From the NCBI GenBank assembly GCA_022843785.1, contig JALHMZ010000013.1, positions 1-64,000 on the forward strand: a stretch of DNA of 64,000 nt. Direction: 5' to 3'. The notes under the pieces were generated by a model. It did no database searches. It was not told the DNA's origin and saw only the letters and a list, made by a program, of their open reading frames with translations. Positions within the stretch are counted from its first letter, which is position 1. Every line of letters starts with the position of its first letter. The stretch comes from Nitrospira sp. GTDB taxonomy: Bacteria; Nitrospirota; Nitrospiria; Nitrospirales; Nitrospiraceae. This document shows, piece after piece, positions 1-6,840 of the stretch. Both the position numbers and the translations under genes were made by a program.

Positions 1-190
1 CCAGGGCTTGGAGCGCTATCTGCTGTTCTACAATCAGACCCGACCACATCAGGCGCTTGACGGCCAGACGCCGGACCAGGTGTACTATGACCATCTGACG
101 ACACGGCAGACCGCCGCGTAGTCAGCAATCCGCCAGGCGCCACTTAAGAAATGGCCGACACTGTCCAAACAAGCGGAGCCACCTCTCTCA
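1..190 (+). mobile_element. Right end of an IS3-family insertion sequence (partial)
   Basis: The window opens inside a transposase tail. About 40 bp after its stop lies TGTCCAAACAAGCGGAGCC (162-180), continuing to CCTCTCTCA near 190. Read in reverse this begins TGAGAGAGGTGGC and ends TTTGGACA, the form typical of IS3-family terminal inverted repeats (family knowledge). The exact outer base is uncertain because the left end is outside the window. RHS coding sequence starts directly after it, so the element probably inserted into an RHS gene. Confidence 0.7.
2..121 (+). CDS. IS3-family transposase (OrfB/integrase core), C-terminal fragment
   Basis: Only the last 39 codons are present; the frame is open to the window edge. 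The tail contains YNQTRPHQALDGQTPDQVYY, the conserved C-terminal signature of IS3-family DDE transposases and retroviral-type integrases (Y-N-x-x-R-P-H-x-x-L...T-P). The catalytic D, D and E residues would lie upstream, outside the window. It ends about 70 bp before the element's apparent right terminal repeat, as expected for this family. Whether the whole element is intact cannot be judged here. Confidence 0.85.
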   Translation, partial: QGLERYLLFYNQTRPHQALDGQTPDQVYYDHLTTRQTAA

Positions 191-2130
191 ACAAGATCAC
201 GACGATCACGGTCAATGCGCAGGGTCAACCGCTCACGATCAAAGACCCGCTCAACAACATCACGATGTTCACCTATGAATTGGGCGATCTCATCTCGGTA
301 AAAGACCCGCTCAATCGGACCACCACCAGGATGCTGGATGCCGCGGGGCGATTACGGAGTCTCATCAACCCGCTGGGGCAGAAGACGGTCTATACCCCCG
401 ATGCACTGGACCGGATCACCCAGCTCACTGATGCCATCAACGGGGTGACGCAGTTCGGGTATGATGCCAACAGCAATCTGCTCACCGTCACCGATGCCAA
501 GAGCCAGCAGACGGTCTATACGTACAACAATATGAATCGGACAGGGACGAGACAAGATCCGGTGCTCAATACCGAGACCTACACCTACGACAACAACGGC
601 AATCTGGCCACGGTGACGGATCGGAAGAGCCAGGTGACAACCAACACGTACGATGCCTTGAATCGACGGACGAAGACCACGTTTCAGGATGGAACGAGCA
701 TCAATTACACCTATGATGCCGGCAATCGGATCACGCAGGTGCAAGAGAAGGATGCCAGCAATGTCGTGACCGCCACGATCACGCGTACCTATGACGGATT
801 GGACCGGCTGACGCAGGAGGTCACGGCGCAGGGGACGGTGAACTATACGTACGATAATGCCAGCCGCCGCGCCACGATGACGGTGGTGGGCCAGCCGCAA
901 GTCGTCTACACGTACGACAATGCGAATCGGCTGACCACCATCGTCCAAGGCACCAGCACCGTGACCATCGCCTATGATGATGCCGACCGGCGGACGAGCG
1001 TGACCTATCCGAATACGAACAAGGTCGAGTATCTCTACAACGTGGCGAGTGAGCTGACCACGGTGACCTACAAGAAGGGCACGACGACGCTCGGCACGTT
1101 GACCTATACCTACGATGCCGCAGGCAACCGCATCAAGACCGGTGGCACGTTTGCTCGGTCCAATATCCCACCGGCGCTTGCTACGACCAGCTACAACGCC
1201 AACAACCAGCAAACTACGTTTGGCACCAGCACCGAGACCTACGACCTCAACGGCAATTTGGCAACATTCAGTGACGCGAGTGGCACGACCACGTACACAT
1301 GGAACGCCAGAAACCAGCTAACAGCAATCAGCGGTCCTGGTTTAACAGGGTCCTTTACCTACGATTCCTTCGGTCGCCGCACCGGCAAAACCATCAATGC
1401 CACCACGACCAATTTTGTCTACGATGGGTTGAATCCCATACAGGAAAAGAACGGGGCCACAGTGACAGCCAATCTCCTCACTGGGCTCGGGATCGACGAA
1501 TTCTTCATGAGAACTGACGGAGTTGGCATTCGTAGCCTCCTCCCCGATGCCCTCGGCTCGACCGTTGCATTGGGGGATGGAACAGGAACATTACAAACAC
1601 AGTACACCTATGAGCCATTTGGATTTGTCAGTCAGACCGGAGCAGCGAGTACGAGCAGCTACAAGTTCACAGGGCGGGAGGATGATGGAAACGGACTCAT
1701 GTACTACCGGGCACGGTACTACCATCCCCGCTTGCAGCGGTTCATCAGTGAGGATCCGATTGAGTCCAAGAAAGAAATCAACCTCTATGGCTATGTGAAA
1801 AACAATCCACTCAGCATGACCGACCCGACAGGGCTTCTTGCATGTCGCAACTGTGCTCAGGCAAAGCCTTTACCGGCAAATTCACCCGAGTGCGATAAAT
1901 ACGGCGATAAACTATATAAGGGCGCTGGTCTCAAATGTTTCTGCAAGTGCGCGGGCAACGGTTCTTGGCCAGAACAAGTGCGAGGCTGTTTGGCATGCGA
2001 ACGCGATAATGGCACAGATATGGGCGAAGCACATGACCGCTGCTATGCATTATCGGGCGGAGCGTTCAATGGACCAATCTATACGTTGCGCCGGTGTTAT
2101 TTGGGATGCTTGGCGAAAACTGATTATTAA
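151..2130 (+). CDS. RHS/YD-repeat protein, 5'-truncated by the IS, with C-terminal Cys-rich toxin-like domain
   Basis: The 659 residues are mostly tandem YD repeats (TYDxxGN, GYDANSNL and similar, about residues 20-480), which build the RHS cocoon. The RHS core-associated segment follows (YYRARYYHPRLQRFISEDP, then LYGYVKNNPLSMTDPTGL ending near residue 562), the usual boundary between shell and variable toxin. The last 97 residues hold 11 cysteines and an H-D-x-C-Y motif (His628, Asp629, Cys631). The first 13 codons come from the IS end and an in-frame stop lies at 145-147, so no native N-terminus, signal or VgrG/PAAR-like part is present. Either the gene is a displaced tip or it is translated from an IS-borne start. 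The toxin chemistry is unknown; the HDxCY resemblance to phospholipase A2 is only suggestive. Confidence 0.85.
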   Translation: MADTVQTSGATSLNKITTITVNAQGQPLTIKDPLNNITMFTYELGDLISVKDPLNRTTTRMLDAAGRLRSLINPLGQKTVYTPDALDRITQLTDAINGVTQFGYDANSNLLTVTDAKSQQTVYTYNNMNRTGTRQDPVLNTETYTYDNNGNLATVTDRKSQVTTNTYDALNRRTKTTFQDGTSINYTYDAGNRITQVQEKDASNVVTATITRTYDGLDRLTQEVTAQGTVNYTYDNASRRATMTVVGQPQVVYTYDNANRLTTIVQGTSTVTIAYDDADRRTSVTYPNTNKVEYLYNVASELTTVTYKKGTTTLGTLTYTYDAAGNRIKTGGTFARSNIPPALATTSYNANNQQTTFGTSTETYDLNGNLATFSDASGTTTYTWNARNQLTAISGPGLTGSFTYDSFGRRTGKTINATTTNFVYDGLNPIQEKNGATVTANLLTGLGIDEFFMRTDGVGIRSLLPDALGSTVALGDGTGTLQTQYTYEPFGFVSQTGAASTSSYKFTGREDDGNGLMYYRARYYHPRLQRFISEDPIESKKEINLYGYVKNNPLSMTDPTGLLACRNCAQAKPLPANSPECDKYGDKLYKGAGLKCFCKCAGNGSWPEQVRGCLACERDNGTDMGEAHDRCYALSGGAFNGPIYTLRRCYLGCLAKTDY

Positions 2131-2150
2131 CTTTGGTAAGCACTATATTT

Positions 2151-2504
2151 ATGGTGAAACGAGTCCTACTCGCTGCAGCGGTCAGTTGGTGCAGCGCTAG
2201 CTTTCTTGCCTTGTTATTCGCCGCCTGCGTTGGGGATCGCATGTCTTTGGATTCACTTCGCCGGTCAGGTGTAGTTCCTATCGCTCTCCTTACGAGTACA
2301 GAAATTGCTGTCGTGATGACTCCGCTAGTGCTCTGGGCCTTTAGGTCTGCTAGAAGAAGAGGGATCATTTGTGGGCTAGGACTGCTTGTGATTCTTTTCG
2401 GATACATTGTCATCGTTACTCCCATTAATCCACTTTGGGGATTGTATGGCTCGGTGCTTCTTGGCGCTATTGGTTTGGTAATGATCGGCTACATAAATCC
2501 TTGA
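2151..2504 (+). CDS. Small membrane protein, candidate immunity protein for the RHS toxin
   Basis: This encodes 117 residues from ATG 2151; an in-frame TTG at 2133 would add six codons and start 2 bp after the RHS stop. Four hydrophobic stretches predict a polytopic inner-membrane protein: residues about 3-25, 40-62, 68-88 and 90-110. No family was recognised. Its place immediately after a variable RHS C-terminus and before a silent RHS fragment is the standard slot for the cognate immunity gene. A membrane location would suit a toxin acting at or through the inner membrane. The immunity role is inferred from position only. Confidence 0.6.
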   Translation: MVKRVLLAAAVSWCSASFLALLFAACVGDRMSLDSLRRSGVVPIALLTSTEIAVVMTPLVLWAFRSARRRGIICGLGLLVILFGYIVIVTPINPLWGLYGSVLLGAIGLVMIGYINP

Positions 2505-2523
2505 GAACAGTTCGATACACGAG

Positions 2524-2787
2524 TACTACGACACTGCAGGAAACAGAATCAAAACGAGCGGAGTCTTTGATCGGATCACCGATGCGATCAACGGGGTCAC
2601 GCAGTTGGGCTACGACGCGAACAGCAACTTACTCACCGTCACGGATGCCAAGTCCCAGCAGACGGTGTATACCTATAGCAACATGAACCGCACGAGCACC
2701 AGGCAAGACCCGCTGCTCAATACAGACCCCCAAAGGGGTCAGGTCTTGCTATCACACAGCAAATCAAAAATCTGCAATTTTGGATAG
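2524..2787 (+). pseudogene. Silent RHS core fragment (rearranged YD repeats)
   Basis: The frame reads YYDTAGNRIKTSG, then DRITDAINGV, GYDANSNLLTVTDAK and TYSNMNRTSTRQDPLLNT before running into unrelated sequence and a stop. The first motif matches a repeat late in the upstream RHS shell. The later ones match repeats near its start, so an internal deletion or recombination joined them. DNA identity to the upstream copy is only moderate, with many synonymous differences, so it is not a fresh duplication. There is no start codon or toxin end. Such remnants are typical of loci that swap RHS C-termini by recombination (established for RHS orphans). Confidence 0.75.
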
Positions 2788-2789
2788 CA
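2725..2789. repeat. Paired hairpins, REP/MITE-like
   Basis: GACCCC-caaa-GGGGTC (2725-2740) forms a tight 6-bp hairpin. It is followed by TGCTATC (2747-2753) pairing with GATAGCA (2783-2789). The sequence replaces the RHS homology at the end of the silent fragment, so it looks like an inserted small structured element. Relation to REP elements mobilised by REP-associated tyrosine transposases is my inference. Confidence 0.5.
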
Positions 2790-2895
2790 CCAGGGGGGGC
2801 CTCCTCTGAGAACCGGAACTCAAGCCGTCTACCAAACCCATTTCCCGCGGGGAGGACGCTGAGGAACGGATTATTTGGATAACAGTGCCGGCGAC

Positions 2896-3567
2896 CTATT
2901 GTTTCGGCACTATAACCGTGAACCGCATCGTGCCCATCAGGCTCATCTCATTGACTTCCTCGCCGACGTGGATTTCTACTTTATATCGGCCGGGGGGCCA
3001 CCCTCCGTGAGGGGGCGACAGCTTGAGATACCCGCTATCGTCTTCCAACGCCACATCCATGACGTCTTCGCTGATGAGCGTGCCGGTTGCGACGCCGGAT
3101 ACCGACTCCGGCAGGCAGCGGCTGAACACCTTGAAGCCCTGATAGTGCTGATGGAGTGAGAACACGATGAAGATGGCCGGGGTGTTCGTGGCAAACCGCT
3201 CAGTCGGCCTGATCGGGATGATCTCGTGTGTTCGCTGAAAGCCCAGCTGTTCTTCGAAGTCTTCCGCTGTGGTGATCGAACGAAACATCCCCTTCGGGGG
3301 AGCATCGAAATCGTACGGAGTCGTGTCTTCGGTTCGGTTTTGAAATTCGGAGATTGGGACGTTCTCCGTCAGGGGCAGCTCTTCGGCCCAGCTGACCGGC
3401 CGGATCGACAAGACCACCAGTACTGTTAGCAGGATGCTGAAAAGGTCCGCCAGCGGCGTTCTCGCATCGCTCAGAGGCTCAATGTACCGAAGCGTACACC
3501 TCGCCTCTTCACTCGCTGCGGCCTTGCTGAACGGCCATTTTGAGCATCCTGAGGAGAATGATTTCAT
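2896..3567 (-). CDS. Secreted or anchored protein of unknown function with MITE-derived N-terminus
   Basis: The 223-residue frame has a hydrophobic segment FSILLTVLVVLSI (about residues 43-55) followed by VSWAEE, which resembles a signal peptide cut after Ala. The mature part (about 160 residues) has no recognised motif. Its C-terminal half, SGYLKLSPPHGGWPPGRYKV, has the look of a beta-sandwich domain. The first 40 or so codons lie inside a 122-bp inverted-repeat element (3430-3551), so the N-terminal extension is probably recent or the true start is internal. No convincing Shine-Dalgarno was seen at ATG 3567. It is monocistronic, ending near the RHS remnants. Confidence 0.6.
   Translation of the reverse strand: MKSFSSGCSKWPFSKAAASEEARCTLRYIEPLSDARTPLADLFSILLTVLVVLSIRPVSWAEELPLTENVPISEFQNRTEDTTPYDFDAPPKGMFRSITTAEDFEEQLGFQRTHEIIPIRPTERFATNTPAIFIVFSLHQHYQGFKVFSRCLPESVSGVATGTLISEDVMDVALEDDSGYLKLSPPHGGWPPGRYKVEIHVGEEVNEMSLMGTMRFTVIVPKQ
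3430..3551. repeat. 122-bp MITE-like element with 14-bp terminal inverted repeats
   Basis: The left end CAGGATGCTGAAAA (3430-3443) and right end TTTTGAGCATCCTG (3538-3551) are inverted copies differing at one of 14 positions. The interior has no gene of its own. On the minus strand it is read through as part of the N-terminus of the 2896-3567 gene and supplies the FSIL residues of its hydrophobic segment. No clear target duplication is visible. I suspect it is an interspersed family in related genomes, but cannot check. Confidence 0.65.
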
Positions 3568-3802
3568 AGCGCCTTGCGTGGCATTCCCACGGTGGCCTGC
3601 GTGTAGATCGGGTCTTCCCGTAACTTGTTATGGAACTGACAAGCTAGGAAGCTGTCGTCATGGCTGTCTGCTACACCGGATTCACAGACCCTGTCAAGAA
3701 AGAGCCGAACAATCTGCCATTGCGGCATTTTCCGGTCATCTGTTAGGATTTCCCCCGCCGTACGGCTAATTCACCAAACCCACACAGGGATGATCTTGAA
3801 AC

Positions 3803-5272
3803 ATGTTGCAACGTACCGATGACCTTCCTCAGCTGATTGGAGACTACAAACCGTTCGATCAATGGCAGGCCCATCTCAATCGGCTGTTCTATGGTCTGCG
3901 CGGAGACAAGCTGCGCTCCTACTATCAGACCTTTGCCTCAGCCGATTATCGTCTCGCGCACGCCTTGGCGGCGGATTACTACGAGCGAGTCATCAAGCGC
4001 GAGAAGGGCGTGAAACGCGGGAAGGGCGAGACGACTTCGTCGGACCCAGCGGATTTGTCGCGCCAGTCACGCTCGTCCAGCGAGCCTCGCCTCACGATAC
4101 TGGAACTCGGTCCCGGCAATGGCAATCTTGCCGCCTGCTTTCTCAGTCATCTCAAGGCGCTCGACCAGAACAGCACAGTCTATCCTCGTGTTCGTTATAG
4201 GTTGGTCGATTGGGAACAGCCGGTGTTGGACGGAACTCTGGCCCATCCTGACCTCGCGGCGCATCGGGATCGTGTCGAGATTCATTGCGGCTCGATCGAG
4301 AACATGGCCGGTGTGGCGGATGGGACCGTTGATCGCATCATCTGCAACGAACTGTGGAACGAGCTGCCGACCAAGCTGATGGCGAAGAATGCCGGTGAGA
4401 TCGAAGAAGAATATATCCGTCCCAATCTTAGTGAAACCTTGCACGCCACGATTCAGGACTGGTCCGGCTTTGTGAGGGCGTTTGAGGCCAAGGACCTCGA
4501 TCGGCTGAAGACCTTTCCTCCGTTCCTCGACGACCTGGTCTGGGAAAAAGAGTACCGAAAGGTGGAATGGAAGGACGTGCCGTTCCGGAAGACCATCACG
4601 GAGTTTCTCAAGGTGATGGATGAGCAGGTGTTGGCGCCTGTGCATGTAGGCGCGTTCGCGACGCTGAAAGAAGCTAAGCGGCTCTTGGCGCCGGAGGCGG
4701 TCGGATTCAGCGCGTTCGACGCCGGCACCGGGGATATGACAGTCTTGAATGATCCCGACAAGCCTTGTTATGGCCAATTCGGCGGCCAATACAGTTTCAT
4801 GATCAACTTTGCGTTGATCGAACATGTGGCGAAGCATCTGGGAATGGAACAGGCCACCCTTGAGCCGCAGCGCGAATTCGTCGGCCGGTCGTTGAATACC
4901 AACGTCATCACGCTCATGGATTTGCTGGCTACGCATCCGTCTGCCGGTCCGAACCTTCGGCCATGGGAGCAGGATCGGCTCGTCCTGAAGACGATCAAAG
5001 CGTTGAACGAAACCTATGAAAGTCCCTACAGCCATGCGCTCGCGTATCCGCTGGGGCAAGACATGCCGCCGGAAGAGCGTGATACGTTGAAGGGGATGCT
5101 GCTCTCGCTGAAGCGGCAGGGAGTGCCCGATACTGTCGCCTATCTCACGGAAGAAGAGCTCACCCGCGCTGCGAAGGATCTGGAAGCGGTCGGCTATGAT
5201 CCCGATACCCTCGGCATCGCCTTGACCGCGCCTCCCAGCCCGATCGAGTACTGCCACTTTTTCTGCCGATAA
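3803..5272 (+). CDS. SAM-dependent methyltransferase, MidA/NDUFAF7-like
   Basis: The 489-residue protein has a SAM-binding motif I LTILELGPGNGNLA (about residues 96-109) and a post-I acidic position in RYRLVDWEQ. A following ICNELWNELPTKL segment recalls the NELFDALP motif of MidA/NDUFAF7 (PF02636-type) methyltransferases, which act on protein arginines such as a complex I subunit in mitochondria. An insert rich in Lys and Gly (about residues 64-80) precedes motif I. It is longer than typical MidA and ends YCHFFCR. It stands alone, opposite in direction to both neighbours. Substrate is unknown. Confidence 0.7.
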   Translation: MLQRTDDLPQLIGDYKPFDQWQAHLNRLFYGLRGDKLRSYYQTFASADYRLAHALAADYYERVIKREKGVKRGKGETTSSDPADLSRQSRSSSEPRLTILELGPGNGNLAACFLSHLKALDQNSTVYPRVRYRLVDWEQPVLDGTLAHPDLAAHRDRVEIHCGSIENMAGVADGTVDRIICNELWNELPTKLMAKNAGEIEEEYIRPNLSETLHATIQDWSGFVRAFEAKDLDRLKTFPPFLDDLVWEKEYRKVEWKDVPFRKTITEFLKVMDEQVLAPVHVGAFATLKEAKRLLAPEAVGFSAFDAGTGDMTVLNDPDKPCYGQFGGQYSFMINFALIEHVAKHLGMEQATLEPQREFVGRSLNTNVITLMDLLATHPSAGPNLRPWEQDRLVLKTIKALNETYESPYSHALAYPLGQDMPPEERDTLKGMLLSLKRQGVPDTVAYLTEEELTRAAKDLEAVGYDPDTLGIALTAPPSPIEYCHFFCR

Positions 5273-5385
5273 TAAGAAGAGAACGTGGCGTTTTTGATTT
5301 CTCACGAATCAGCTGGTGGGAGGCTGATGCTTATGCCACCGATCTTGCTGCAAACTCGTCCGGCCGTGACGAGCACCATGCGGAA

Positions 5386-6531
5386 CTACGAGTACGATTC
5401 GTCCCAGAGCTTTTTCACAAACTCTTGGAGGGGGAGGATCGTCACCTCGCCGACCTGTCGTCGTCGGGCCTCCAGGCACACGCAGAGATATCGTTTGAGT
5501 TTCCGCTCTTCCGCCAGGGCTTTCAACGATTTCAGGTCATGAGGGCCGACGTGTTCGCTCGCCTTGAGTTCAATGGCCGTGTGGTCGCCCAAAATAAAAT
5601 CTACTTCGAAGCCGGACTTTGATTTCCAGAAGGCGAGAGGCTCTCCAGACAGATAATCCACATAGCTCTTCAGTTCGTGAAAGAGATAGGTTTCCACCGC
5701 ATGCCCGTACTCCGGCGTGCCTCGGCGGTATTGCCGTTCCTGCAGAGCGGCCACGACGCCGATATCGAAAAAGTAATATTTCGAGGAGGCGAGTGGTTTA
5801 CGCTGTCTGGTTTCGCGCCAGGCCGGCAGTTCATGGACAATGAGCGTGTCTTGTAAGATCTCAAAGTATTCGTAAACGGTGGTGCGTGGGACTTGGGCGT
5901 CGGCGGCCACGTTGGTGAAATTGACGATAGTGGCATTGCAGTAGGCCGCCACCTTCAGAAATCGGCTGAAGGCCGACACATTTCTCGTTGCTCCCTCCGC
6001 CACGATTTCCTGCTGTAGATAGGAACCGGTGTAGGCGTCAAGATCGGCGCGGGGATCATCCGAGAAATAGACGGAAGGCAATCCCCCGCGAGTGATAAAC
6101 GTATTGAGGTCGAAGTGTTCTCCCAATTCTCTCTGCGTGAGGGGGTGTAGGTATTTCGTCCTTGCCCGCCCACCCAAAAGATTGATCCCGCCCTGTCGAA
6201 GCTTACGGGCACTTGAACCGGTGAGCAGGAATCGAATCCCTCGCTGCTCAATGAGACGGTGTACTTCGTTCAATAGCCCCGGGAGCCGCTGGATCTCGTC
6301 GATGACCACCAGCTTATCTTTGGAAGTGAGTTCTTCGGCTAATCGCTGTGGTCGTTGGCTGAGTGCCAGATAGACGGATGTATCCAGGAGATCGTAGACG
6401 CGGGCGCCTTGGAAGCTCTGCGCGATGAGGAAGCTCTTCCCGGTTTGGCGGGGTCCCAGGAGGAAATGGGACTTTTTCTCCAAGAGGCTTGGAAGATACA
6501 GCAGGCGAGCGATAGTCGGCGCTGAACTCAT
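5386..6531 (-). CDS. AAA-family ATPase with DUF4143 C-terminal domain
   Basis: Starting at ATG 6531 this gives 381 residues. The P-loop is GPRQTGKS (about residues 26-33), Walker B is KLVVIDEIQ, and an LLTGSSARKL sensor stretch follows: the AAA_14 pattern. The C-terminus has the DUF4143 layout, with a YLFHELKSYVDY helix and EVDFILGDHTAIELKAS, an E/D...E-x-K arrangement reminiscent of PD-(D/E)xK nuclease folds. These proteins are widespread on accessory DNA and their role is unsettled. A TTG at 6546 is an alternative start, and no Shine-Dalgarno is visible. A near-perfect palindrome lies 25-56 bp upstream. Confidence 0.85.
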   Translation of the reverse strand: MSSAPTIARLLYLPSLLEKKSHFLLGPRQTGKSFLIAQSFQGARVYDLLDTSVYLALSQRPQRLAEELTSKDKLVVIDEIQRLPGLLNEVHRLIEQRGIRFLLTGSSARKLRQGGINLLGGRARTKYLHPLTQRELGEHFDLNTFITRGGLPSVYFSDDPRADLDAYTGSYLQQEIVAEGATRNVSAFSRFLKVAAYCNATIVNFTNVAADAQVPRTTVYEYFEILQDTLIVHELPAWRETRQRKPLASSKYYFFDIGVVAALQERQYRRGTPEYGHAVETYLFHELKSYVDYLSGEPLAFWKSKSGFEVDFILGDHTAIELKASEHVGPHDLKSLKALAEERKLKRYLCVCLEARRRQVGEVTILPLQEFVKKLWDESYS

Positions 6532-6555
6532 AGGAGATGGTATCAAGTGACAACT

Positions 6556-6587
6556 CTGTCGTCAAATGGCATGCCAAATGACGACAG
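6556..6587. repeat. Near-perfect 32-bp palindrome upstream of the DUF4143 ATPase
   Basis: CTGTCGTCA (6556-6564) and TGACGACAG (6579-6587) flank a central TGGCATGCCA; only the bases between them mismatch. A second inverted pair, CACCGGAT/ATCCGGTG, sits at about 6593-6657. The rest of the interval before the AsmA gene shows only a promoter. It could be an operator, a cruciform or an element end. Confidence 0.7.
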
Positions 6588-6786
6588 GGGCGACACCGGA
6601 TATGTGGTCGATTGCGCGTCGCAACCTGGCGTGCTGTCTGCCAGATCCGGTGACACTGCCGCCCCTCTCGATTGGCCCGGCGTTTCAACGGTGTTGTCGC
6701 GAATCCGCGTGAACGATGCGGCCTAAGAGTTGGGCGCAAACTTGGCTTTCTGGAGTGGCGGCTATCGCCGGTTACCGCGCTGCTCA

Positions 6787-6815
6787 TTGACTCACAAGGA
6801 ATCCGTTCATATACT
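6787..6815 (+). promoter_or_regulatory. Sigma-70-type promoter of the AsmA gene
   Basis: TTGACT (6787-6792), a 17-bp spacer and TATACT (6810-6815) match the vegetative consensus closely. Transcription would begin near 6822, about 19 bases before the ATG, leaving room for the CTGGAG ribosome site at 6826-6831. Confidence 0.75.
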
Positions 6816-6840
6816 CCTTCTCTAACTGGAGGCGATCACG

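Noticed and set aside
352..1212. Long minus-strand open frame inside the RHS gene
   Set aside because: It is the mirror of repetitive RHS coding DNA, with low-complexity Ile/Val/Arg-rich translation and no ribosome site.
4067..5305. 412-codon minus-strand frame opposite the MidA-like gene
   Set aside because: The plus-strand protein has clear SAM motifs; the reverse frame is Arg/His-rich and typical of a GC-rich shadow.
6220..6245. Sequence resembling a tRNA T-arm (GGAATCGAATCCC)
   Set aside because: No acceptor stem or anticodon arm fits, and it lies in the conserved coding region of the DUF4143 ATPase.
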